DNA of 51,652 nucleotides, from the NCBI GenBank assembly GCA_021785495.1, contig JAJYFB010000006.1:1-51652 (forward strand), written 5' to 3'. Origin of the DNA: Acidobacteriota bacterium (lineage in GTDB: Bacteria; Acidobacteriota; Terriglobia; Terriglobales; Acidobacteriaceae). Position 1 is the first letter of the stretch. Each line of letters begins with the position of its first letter. This document shows positions 16,471 through 23,326 of this stretch, piece after piece. The position numbers and the translations under genes are program-made. Below the pieces are notes generated by a model, which ran no database searches, was not told the DNA's origin, and worked only from the letters and a program-made list of their open reading frames with translations.

Positions 16471-17457
16471 CTAGACCTTGGCTGGGGACTCCTTGGCATG
16501 GTGCAGCAGAGAGGCGACCGCGCAACTGACCAGCCGGGTTTCGGCCGAGTCGGCACGGCTGGTCAGAATGGTTGGCACGCGCGCGCCGAGCACGATGCCG
16601 GCCAGTTGCGCACCGCCCAGGTACTCAAGCTGTTTGGCCAGCATGTTGCCGCTCTCCAGGTCGGGAACCACCAGGATGTCGGCCTGGCCGGTGACGGGCG
16701 AGGTCAGTTTCTTGATCGCGGCCGCCTTGAGGCTGACGGCCGTATCGAAGGCCAGCGGCCCGTCGAGAATGCCGCCCGTAATCTGGCCGCGATCGGCCAT
16801 CTTGCAGAGGGCGGCGGCGTCCAGCGTCGAGGCGATCTTCGGATTCACCGTCTCGACGGCCGACAGCAGCGCCACCTTCGGCTCGGGAATCCCCAGCGCA
16901 TGCGCCAGATCGATGGCGTTTTGCACGATGTCGACCTTCGATTCGAGGTCGGGTTCGATGTTGATGGCCGCGTCGGTGATCAGAAGGGTGCGCGCATAGG
17001 CCGGCGTATCCATGATGAAGACATGCGAAACCCGACGCGGGGTGCGCAGGCCGGTATCGCGCGCCATGGCTGGCTTGAGCAGCTCGTCGGTGTGCAGGCT
17101 GCCCTTCATCAGCGCCTGCATCTGGCCGGTGCGGCAGAGAACGACCGCTTTTTCGGCGGCCTGTGGCTCGGTTTCCGCCTCGACGACGGGGTACTTGGCG
17201 AGATCAACGCCGATTTTGGCGGCTAGGGCTTTCATCTCCGCGCCGGGGCCGATGAGCGTCGGTTCGATGATGCCGGCGGCAGCCGCCTCGACGGCGCCCC
17301 GCAAAGCCACATCGCTCAACGGCCACACCACGGCCGTGGTAATGGCCGGCAAGGTTTTGCAGCGCTCGATAAATTGATGAAACACATGAAAATCGGCAGG
17401 GTGCCCTACCAGTGGATCGACAACAACGTCTTCGGCCAGGGTGGCTAGATCGCGCAT
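16471..17457 (-). CDS. Phosphate acetyl/butyryltransferase
   Basis: A 328-residue member of the PTA_PTB family with the core features LIGPG, MKGSLHTDELL, RRVSHVFIMDTP, ITDAAINIEPDL and GPLAFDTAVS. It transfers an acyl group (acetyl or butyryl) between CoA and phosphate, feeding acyl-phosphate to a kinase that is not found nearby. The frame allows an ATG 8 codons earlier, but GAGAGGAGAA lies exactly at SD distance before the ATG at 17457, which decides the start. The enoyl-CoA hydratase domain of bifunctional homologues is absent. Specificity for acetyl versus butyryl is not evident. Confidence 0.88.
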   Translation of the reverse strand: MRDLATLAEDVVVDPLVGHPADFHVFHQFIERCKTLPAITTAVVWPLSDVALRGAVEAAAAGIIEPTLIGPGAEMKALAAKIGVDLAKYPVVEAETEPQAAEKAVVLCRTGQMQALMKGSLHTDELLKPAMARDTGLRTPRRVSHVFIMDTPAYARTLLITDAAINIEPDLESKVDIVQNAIDLAHALGIPEPKVALLSAVETVNPKIASTLDAAALCKMADRGQITGGILDGPLAFDTAVSLKAAAIKKLTSPVTGQADILVVPDLESGNMLAKQLEYLGGAQLAGIVLGARVPTILTSRADSAETRLVSCAVASLLHHAKESPAKV

Positions 17458-17827
17458 GAACGGATTCTCCTCTCCCGGCAAAGCGCAGGCCGCCGGGCTT
17501 CACCTCATTATCTTCGCTGCAATGGAGGCAAAAAACCTGTGCTGCGGGTCACACTGCGAACTTTCATCCCTCGATGTGGTATCAAGGCGGCGAAGCTTCC
17601 CATTCCGGTTCCGGACCGGCCGCTCTGGCTCAAGCGCTCCGGCTGTCCCGCCAACGCCTGGGCCATCGCGATGGGACCGAGCCGCCATCGATAATAGGGA
17701 AGCGGGCAATGGAGCTTCCGGCGCGGTGGATGGGCCGGGGGGCCGGGCCCTGAAGAGGCGGCCGCCGTGGTTTGCCGCCGGCGATCGGTGGCAAACCGCG
17801 CGGAGCCGTCGCGAAAGGAAAGATGCA
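17458..17827. other. Divergent intergenic region, no gene seen
   Basis: The 370-bp spacer between the minus-strand acyltransferase and the plus-strand DsbD-domain gene has an open frame that could extend the latter N-terminally. Its composition and the strong internal ribosome-binding site at 17828 argue against coding. It should hold the promoters of both genes. Confidence 0.5.
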
Positions 17828-18337
17828 ATGGATACGTGGAAATTTCTTCGCGCCGCACTCCTGTTTGCGATGGCCTTCTGCGCGCTGGCCGCGCAGGCGC
17901 AGAGCTTGCGGCCCTTCGCGCAACAGCACCGAGCGGCCAAGGCCGAGGCGGTCACCTATCTCTTCCCCGAACAATGGACCGTCGCCGCCGGGAAGCCTGT
18001 TTGGGTCGCGCTGCACTTCCGCGTCGCGCCGGGGCTGCACATCAACTCGCACACGCCCGCGGACGATTTCCTGATCCCTACCACGTTTTCGATCCCTGCG
18101 GGCGCCGGCGTGCGGCTTCTCGATGCAAGCTATCCGGCAGGAACCATCACGGTGCTTGCCGCCGATCCCGGCACAAAGCTGAGCGTCTACGCCGGCGAGT
18201 TCATCCTCCGCGTGCGCATCGAGGCCGCGGCGGGCAACCACCTGGTCGAGGGTAAATTGCGCTATCAGGCCTGCGACAACAACCAGTGCATGCCAGCCGA
18301 AACCGCTGTCGCCGTTCTCGACGTGATCGGCCGCTGA
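17828..18337 (+). CDS. Stand-alone DsbD N-terminal-domain protein (periplasmic thiol-disulfide)
   Basis: A 169-residue protein with a signal peptide (about residues 1-24, ending AAQAQ). The rest matches the DsbD N-terminal immunoglobulin-like domain: WVALHFRVAPGLHINS, then the hallmark LRYQACDNNQCMPAE with Cys149 and Cys154, corresponding to the reactive disulfide pair (C-x4-C here). The membrane and thioredoxin parts of DsbD are missing. An AAAGGA ribosome-binding site precedes the ATG. It could receive electrons from the full-length DsbD at 44592 and reduce apocytochromes or other periplasmic disulfides; this is inference from family and context. Confidence 0.82.
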   Translation: MDTWKFLRAALLFAMAFCALAAQAQSLRPFAQQHRAAKAEAVTYLFPEQWTVAAGKPVWVALHFRVAPGLHINSHTPADDFLIPTTFSIPAGAGVRLLDASYPAGTITVLAADPGTKLSVYAGEFILRVRIEAAAGNHLVEGKLRYQACDNNQCMPAETAVAVLDVIGR

Positions 18338-18692
18338 CGGTTTGGCCTGCGCTGCCAGCCGCAGATCGGCGGCGGGAAGTTCCTTGCGGAGTTTCGCGCC
18401 GGTTTCCATGCGATCTTCATGTTTTTGGAGTCATTTTGGCGCGGGAAAAACAAAAAAAGAATGCAAAATGGACAGGGATTCCCTTAAACTGTGATGGCTG
18501 TCACATACGGTTTTTGATGCAAATTGTTTTCATCATCAAGTACGACACCGAGACGAATCCGTGCTCGCGATCACAGGAGAGCATAGGAGAGGATGTTTCC
18601 GTAGGGAAGAATCTATGGGACGTTTGAGTTGGCGGGCGCCGTGCAAGACCCGGTCCCCAAGAAATCACAACCAAGGCAAGTCAGGAGGAACC
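18338..18692 (+). other. Intergenic leader/promoter region of the electron-transfer cluster
   Basis: This 355-bp gap is locally A/T-rich (18420-18550), unlike its surroundings. It contains the CRP-type palindrome and, further on, TTGATG...CATCAA (18514-18539) as a loose inverted repeat. No coding frame is convincing. It probably holds the promoter and a long 5' leader of the cluster. Confidence 0.5.
18474..18505 (+). promoter_or_regulatory. CRP/FNR-family binding site upstream of the electron-transfer cluster
   Basis: TGTGATGGCTGTCACA (18490-18505) is a perfect TGTGA-N6-TCACA palindrome, the CRP consensus half-sites. A small palindrome, AGGGA-T-TCCCT (18474-18484), lies 5 nt upstream. The site is 188 nt before the cupredoxin ATG within an AT-richer stretch, so it may place the cluster under a CRP/FNR-type regulator. 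Confidence 0.6.
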
Positions 18693-19277
18693 ATGAAGCA
18701 CATCGTTCCATCCGCCCTCGTGTTTCTGATGGCGGCAGTTGCGGCGCAGGCAGGAACCATTCACGGTAAAGTTACGGGCGCCAAGGGCGCGTCCGTGGTT
18801 TACGTCGACGCCATCCCCGGCAAAACCTTCCCCGCGCCCGCGCAACATGCGGCGATGGACCAGAAAGGCCTGATGTTCGAGCCGCATCTTCTGGCCGTTC
18901 AGAAGGGAACCACGGTGGACTTCAAGAACGAGGACAGCGTGGAGCACAACGTGTTCTGGCCCTCGATCAGCGGCAACAAGAGCCTGGGCCACAACATGGG
19001 CACATGGCCGCGCGGCCAGCAGCGCAGCTTCAAGTTCGACGCGGTCGGCATCGTGCCGCTGCTGTGTAACGTGCACCCGGACATGTCCGGCTTCATCGTC
19101 GTTTCGCCGACGCCCTACTTCGCCATCACCAATGCCGCGGGCGTTTTCACCATCGCCAACGTTCCCAACGGGACGTACAAGCTGACGGGCTGGAACGAGC
19201 GCAACAAGATGCGCACCACCACGGTGGATGTGACGGTCTCAGGCGACGCCACGGCGACCATCGCGCTGGCCAAGTAA
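18693..19277 (+). CDS. Periplasmic cupredoxin (plastocyanin-like) protein
   Basis: The 194-residue protein starts at an ATG with a near-perfect AGGAGGA ribosome-binding site. After a signal peptide (residues 1-20) comes a plastocyanin-like domain with all four type-1 copper ligands: His85 in VEHNVFWPS, and Cys125, His128 and Met131 in LLCNVHPDM. The C-terminal 60 residues (ITNAAGVFTIANVPNGTYKLTGW) resemble a carboxypeptidase-regulatory-like beta sandwich. It is therefore a probable blue-copper electron carrier for the Rieske/cyt b complex encoded downstream. Confidence 0.88.
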   Translation: MKHIVPSALVFLMAAVAAQAGTIHGKVTGAKGASVVYVDAIPGKTFPAPAQHAAMDQKGLMFEPHLLAVQKGTTVDFKNEDSVEHNVFWPSISGNKSLGHNMGTWPRGQQRSFKFDAVGIVPLLCNVHPDMSGFIVVSPTPYFAITNAAGVFTIANVPNGTYKLTGWNERNKMRTTTVDVTVSGDATATIALAK

Positions 19278-19290
19278 GCCACGGACAACC

Positions 19291-19316
19291 CGCCGCGGGC
19301 CGAAGCGCCCGCGGCG
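19291..19316 (+). terminator. Strong stem-loop after the cupredoxin gene
   Basis: A perfect 10-bp GC stem (19291-19300 with 19307-19316) with a 6-nt loop starts 13 nt after the cupredoxin stop. There is no T tract. It may act as a partial terminator or an mRNA-stabilising element that lets the cupredoxin be made in excess over the downstream complex. Confidence 0.45.
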
Positions 19317-19356
19317 CAACCAAAAGCCCGGCGACGGGCGGAGAAGCAGCCGGCAG

Positions 19357-21330
19357 ATGCTGAAGCGATACGAAAACAAAACGGTCGATGCGGGCTGGCT
19401 GCACAGCAATTTTCCGTGCATGATGGCCTGCCCGGCGCACACCAACGCGGGCCGGTACGTGGCGCTGATCGCCGAAGGCAAGTACGAGGAGGCCTATCGC
19501 TACGCACGCGATCCGAATCCGCTGGCCAGCATCTGCGGGCGGGTCTGCGCGCATCCCTGCGAGACGGCCTGCCGCCGCGGCGCCATCGACCGCCCGGTTT
19601 CGATCCGGGCGCTGAAGCGATTTCTGACCGAGCGCTATGGTCCCGAATCGCGCCACCCGGCCGACGTGTACGCGGGCCGCGCCCAAAAGCGGCTGCCGTA
19701 CAAGGTCGCCATCGTGGGCGCCGGCCCGGTCGGACTGGCGGCGGCTCACGATCTGGCCCTGATGGGCTACGCGGTGACGCTCTTCGAGGCCGCGCCGGTG
19801 GCCGGTGGAATGCTTTGCCTGGGCCTGCCCGAGTACCGGCTGCCGCGCAGCGTGGTGCAGGCGCAGGTGCGCGAGATTCTGGCCGCCGGCGAGATTACGC
19901 TCAAGCTCAACCAGGCGGCGGGACGCGACTTCACCGTCGCCGGGCTGCGCAGCCAGGGCTTCGACGCCGTGCTGCTGGCCGTCGGCGCGCATCAGAGCCG
20001 CGATCTCTCGATTCCCGGCGTCGATCTGGACGGCGTGCACAAGGGCATCGAATTTCTGCTCAACGTGAATCTGGGCTACCGGTTCACGATCGGCAAAAAA
20101 GTTCTGGTGATCGGCGGCGGCAACGTCGCCATGGACGTGGCCCGTTCGGCGGCGCGCGAGGTGGTGCGCCAGCACGCTGCGGGCGTCGAAGAGCAGGAGC
20201 CGGTGCAGGCGAACGTGAACGCCGTCGCCGCCAGGGAAATGATGGACGTTTCGCTCTCCGCGCTGCGTCTGGGCGCGCAGGAGGTGCATCTGGTCTGTCT
20301 GGAAGACCGCGACCGGATGCCGGCCTCGCTCGACGAAATCGCCGAGGCCGAAGAAGAGGGTGTGATTCTGCATCCCGGCTTTGGTCCCAAGCGCGTTGTG
20401 GGCAGCGGGGGCGCGGTCGCCGGGCTCGAAGTCTTGAAAACGAAATCGCTCTTTGACGCCGACAAGCGCTTCCATCCCACCTTCTACGAGGGAAGCGAGA
20501 CCCTGTTCGAGTGCGACACGCTCATCATGGCCATCGGTCAGGCGCCGCGGCTGGATTTTCTCCAGCCCGAGGACGGCGTGGAGATCTCGCGCCGGGGACT
20601 GATCGCGGTCGATCCGCGCACGCTGATGACCTCGGCCGCCGGCGTCTTTGCCGGTGGAGACTGCGCCTTCGGGCCGCGGCTGATCATCGATAGCGTGGCC
20701 GACGGCAAGCGCGCGGCCATGGGCATCGACGCCTATCTGCGCGGGACAAGCCATCCTGAGCCGGTCATCGAGGTGGAGATTCTGCATCGCCACTCCATGC
20801 CGCTCGATCTGCTGGACCTGGTCCGCAACGAGCCGCCGCTGCTACCGGTCGACCGGCGCACCGGCGTCACCGAGGTCGAGACGGTCTACGACGAGCAGAC
20901 GGCGCGCGCGGAGGCTCAGCGCTGCCTGCACTGCTGGGTGAACACGATCTTCGAGGGCAATGAGGAGGACGGCAGCCGCTGCCTGCTCTGCGGCGGTTGC
21001 GTCGATGTTTGCCCGGAAAACTGTCTGGAACTGGTCAGCCTCGACCGCTTCCAGTTTGCGCCCGAAGTCGTCGAGCAGCTCGTCGCCAACGAACAACTGC
21101 TCAATGTGGAACTGGACGAAGTGCGGGCCGAAGAGCTGGGAACCATCGCCGGCTCGGTCATGCTCAAGGACGAAACGCGGTGCATCCGCTGCGGCCTCTG
21201 CGCCATGCGATGCCCGGCAGGCACGATCACCATGGAAGCCTACAACCTGATCCCGGCCGAACCGACCGGGCTGGTTTCCATTGCATCCATCGAAGCGCCC
21301 TTGCGCGCGCCGGTGGCGGACAGGAAGTGA
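19357..21330 (+). CDS. GltD/NfnB-like FAD-NAD(P) oxidoreductase with three iron-sulfur regions
   Basis: A 657-residue cytoplasmic-type flavoprotein. Residues 20-75 form the cysteine-rich N-terminal domain of glutamate-synthase small subunits and dihydropyrimidine dehydrogenase (Cys21, 25, 60, 64, 68, 72). An FAD Rossmann motif is at 119-126 (IVGAGPVG) and an NAD(P)H motif at 251-258 (VIGGGNVA). An FAD-closing motif, AGVFAGGDCAFGP, is near 428-440. Two C-terminal [4Fe-4S] ferredoxin motifs follow: Cys542/545/548/552 and Cys609/612/615/619. No GltB partner is nearby; its stop overlaps the Rieske start by one base. By context it is the NAD(P)H- or ferredoxin-reactive module of the Rieske/cyt b complex. 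Comparable subunits beside Rieske/cyt b genes are, as I recall, described in anammox planctomycetes. Confidence 0.88.
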   Translation: MLKRYENKTVDAGWLHSNFPCMMACPAHTNAGRYVALIAEGKYEEAYRYARDPNPLASICGRVCAHPCETACRRGAIDRPVSIRALKRFLTERYGPESRHPADVYAGRAQKRLPYKVAIVGAGPVGLAAAHDLALMGYAVTLFEAAPVAGGMLCLGLPEYRLPRSVVQAQVREILAAGEITLKLNQAAGRDFTVAGLRSQGFDAVLLAVGAHQSRDLSIPGVDLDGVHKGIEFLLNVNLGYRFTIGKKVLVIGGGNVAMDVARSAAREVVRQHAAGVEEQEPVQANVNAVAAREMMDVSLSALRLGAQEVHLVCLEDRDRMPASLDEIAEAEEEGVILHPGFGPKRVVGSGGAVAGLEVLKTKSLFDADKRFHPTFYEGSETLFECDTLIMAIGQAPRLDFLQPEDGVEISRRGLIAVDPRTLMTSAAGVFAGGDCAFGPRLIIDSVADGKRAAMGIDAYLRGTSHPEPVIEVEILHRHSMPLDLLDLVRNEPPLLPVDRRTGVTEVETVYDEQTARAEAQRCLHCWVNTIFEGNEEDGSRCLLCGGCVDVCPENCLELVSLDRFQFAPEVVEQLVANEQLLNVELDEVRAEELGTIAGSVMLKDETRCIRCGLCAMRCPAGTITMEAYNLIPAEPTGLVSIASIEAPLRAPVADRK

Positions 21331-21830
21331 TGCCAACGATGACCACACCGACTCAAACCGACCGCCTGGAAACAGGCTACGAACTGGATCGCCGGGAGTT
21401 TTTCACCAAGCTCGGCCTGGGCTCGCTGGGCCTGGCCTCCGCCGGAGCTCTTGCGTTTTACTATCGCTATCTTTCTCCCAGCGTGCTCTTCGAGCCTTCG
21501 CCGATCGTCAACGCGGGCCCGCTCGATCGTTATCCGGCCGGCTCGGTCACGCTCGATGTCGATTCGGCGATCTATCTGGTTCATATCGCCGAGGGCTACT
21601 TTTCCCTCAGTGCCATTTGCACCCATCTGGGCTGCATGACGGCCTGGAAGCCCGAGCTGAACATGATCGCCTGCCCCTGCCACGGCAGCCGCTTCAACCG
21701 CGAGGGGCAGAAACTGGCGGGACCGGCGCCCAAGCCCCTGCCCTGGCTGAAAACCTGGCTCAGCGACGATGGAGAACTCATGGTCGATCGCTCCGTAACG
21801 ATTCCACAGCTCCAGTTTCTGAGGGTATAG
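21330..21830 (+). CDS. Rieske [2Fe-2S] protein of a cytochrome bc-type complex
   Basis: A 166-residue protein. The N-terminus has a twin-arginine-like sequence (DRREFFTKLG, residues 20-29) before a hydrophobic anchor (about 30-48), suggesting Tat export. Cluster ligands are complete: CTHLGC (Cys97, His99, Cys102) and CPCHGS (Cys115, Cys117, His118), including both disulfide cysteines. The Pro-rich loop is GPAPKPLP (131-138). It passes quinol electrons to a periplasmic carrier. The ATG overlaps the upstream TGA by one base, with AGGAAG just before it. Confidence 0.93.
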   Translation: MPTMTTPTQTDRLETGYELDRREFFTKLGLGSLGLASAGALAFYYRYLSPSVLFEPSPIVNAGPLDRYPAGSVTLDVDSAIYLVHIAEGYFSLSAICTHLGCMTAWKPELNMIACPCHGSRFNREGQKLAGPAPKPLPWLKTWLSDDGELMVDRSVTIPQLQFLRV

Positions 21831-21833
21831 AAG

Positions 21834-22625
21834 ATGCCGAGTCCCATCGCAACCGCGCTCGACAGACTCGAACGTACACGGGTCTGGCGATCCATCTTTC
21901 GCAGCGGCAAGGGCCGCAGCACGCTCCACAATGCGCTGGTCATCCAGCAGAGCGTCTTTCTGCACCTGTTTTCCGTGAAAGTCCGCAAACGGATGCTCAG
22001 CCTCGGCGCCACGTGGTACCTGGGCACGCTGACGCTGGCCACGTTTCTCCTGCTGGTCGTCACCGGCGTCCTGCTGATGCTTTACTACCATCCCTCGGTG
22101 CCGCAGGCCTACACGGACGTCAAGGATCTTCAGTTTGTCGTTTCGTCGGGCCTGTTTTTGCGCAATCTGCACCGCTGGTCGGCGCACGCCATGGTCTTTC
22201 TGGCTTTTGCGCACATGTTTCGCGTCTTCTACCGGGGCGCCTACCGGCCGCCGCGTGAATTCAACTGGGTGGTTGGCGTGGTGCTGCTTTTGATCACGCT
22301 GCTGCTCAGCTACACCGGCTATCTGCTGCCCTGGGACCAGCTCGCCTACTGGGCGATCACGGTCGGAACGAATATCTCCTCGGCCGTGCCGCTGGTTGGC
22401 GACAAGATTCGCTTTCTGCTGCTGGGCGGCCATTTCGTCAACGCCAATGCGCTGCTGCGCTTCTACGTGCTGCACTGCGTGATTCTGCCGCTCAGCGCGG
22501 TCCTCTTTCTGGCCGTGCATTTCTGGCGGATTCGCAAGGACGGCGGCCTGTACGTGCGGGAAAGCGAGCCCGGCGCGGCCGAAGCTGCGCAAACATCGAC
22601 AACCGAGGAGCGGGAAAAACCATGA
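21834..22625 (+). CDS. Cytochrome b N-terminal half (cytochrome b6-like)
   Basis: A 263-residue four-helix protein with the bis-His haem ligands of cytochrome b6: His113/His127 (14 apart, HRWSAH...AHMFRVF) and His214/His229 (15 apart, VLHCVILPL...AVHFWRIRK). The b6 landmarks [19 protein letters not shown] and IRKDGG are present. At the position of Cys35 of plant b6, which binds haem c(i), this protein has Tyr62 (WYLGTL), so a third covalent haem is not expected. It begins 3 nt after the Rieske stop and overlaps the next start (ATGA). It forms the quinone-active core with the following subunit. Confidence 0.92.
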   Translation: MPSPIATALDRLERTRVWRSIFRSGKGRSTLHNALVIQQSVFLHLFSVKVRKRMLSLGATWYLGTLTLATFLLLVVTGVLLMLYYHPSVPQAYTDVKDLQFVVSSGLFLRNLHRWSAHAMVFLAFAHMFRVFYRGAYRPPREFNWVVGVVLLLITLLLSYTGYLLPWDQLAYWAITVGTNISSAVPLVGDKIRFLLLGGHFVNANALLRFYVLHCVILPLSAVLFLAVHFWRIRKDGGLYVRESEPGAAEAAQTSTTEEREKP

Positions 22626-23326
22626 CACCCCCCAAAGATTTCACGGCCGCGGTCGGATCGGACATGCGCGTCGCGCCACGCCGCGTGCTCTTTGTCACGC
22701 GGCGCACCTCGCCGCAGGTCAAACTCCACGACGAGGAAAGAGTCCAGACTTTTCCCGAGGTTCTGGTGCGGGCGCTGCTGGCCGTCGAGTGCCTGGCCAT
22801 TGCGCTTGTGCTCATGTCGCTGTTTTTCAACGCGCCGCTCGAAGGCATCGCCAACCCCACGAACACGCCCAATCCGGCCAAGGCGCCGTGGTACTTCCTC
22901 GGCCTGCAGGAGCTGCTGCACTACTTTCCGCCCATCGTCGCCGGCGTGCTGATTCCCGGCGTGCTGATTACCGCGCTGCTGGTGATTCCCTACTTCGACA
23001 TCAACATTGAAGCCGAGGGATTTTTTCTCAGAAACCGCCAGCGCCGTCTTCTTGTCTCGATGGGCCTGTCGGCGGCCTTCGCGGTCTTTCTCCTGTTCTT
23101 CGATGTCTACGTGGCGCTGCCGGCCGTCGCCGTCATGGCCGGACTGATGCTGCTGGCCGCCGCCAGTTCTCCTCAATCGCCCAACCGCTTCCGGCGTTAT
23201 CTCGCGTTACGGCCGGTTTCCTGGTGGATCATGACCTGGTTTCTTTTTGAAATGGTGGTTCTCACGGCAGTGGGCACATTTTTCCGCGGTCCCGGCTGGT
23301 CGTGGGTGTGGCCCTGGAGGAGCTGA
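22622..23326 (+). CDS. Cytochrome b C-terminal half (subunit-IV-like)
   Basis: A 234-residue protein with predicted helices at about 50-70, 103-124, 146-165 and 203-222. [22 protein letters not shown] (in part, residues 78-99) aligns with the quinol-oxidation PEWY loop of subunit IV; here PEWY is replaced by Ala88-Pro89-Trp90-Tyr91, so the conserved glutamate is missing. Two extra C-terminal helices make it longer than the 160-residue b6f subunit IV. It overlaps the b6-like gene by ATGA and is followed without a gap by the octahaem cytochrome. Confidence 0.88.
   Translation: MTPPKDFTAAVGSDMRVAPRRVLFVTRRTSPQVKLHDEERVQTFPEVLVRALLAVECLAIALVLMSLFFNAPLEGIANPTNTPNPAKAPWYFLGLQELLHYFPPIVAGVLIPGVLITALLVIPYFDINIEAEGFFLRNRQRRLLVSMGLSAAFAVFLLFFDVYVALPAVAVMAGLMLLAAASSPQSPNRFRRYLALRPVSWWIMTWFLFEMVVLTAVGTFFRGPGWSWVWPWRS

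Noticed and set aside
16471-17457. Bifunctional enoyl-CoA hydratase/phosphate acetyltransferase
   Set aside because: Only the phosphate acyltransferase domain is present and the start codon is fixed by a ribosome-binding site, so the hydratase part is not missing sequence but a different architecture.
17441-17827. N-terminal extension of the DsbD-domain protein
   Set aside because: The ATG at 17828 has a strong ribosome-binding site and gives a clean signal peptide; the extension would bury that signal peptide.
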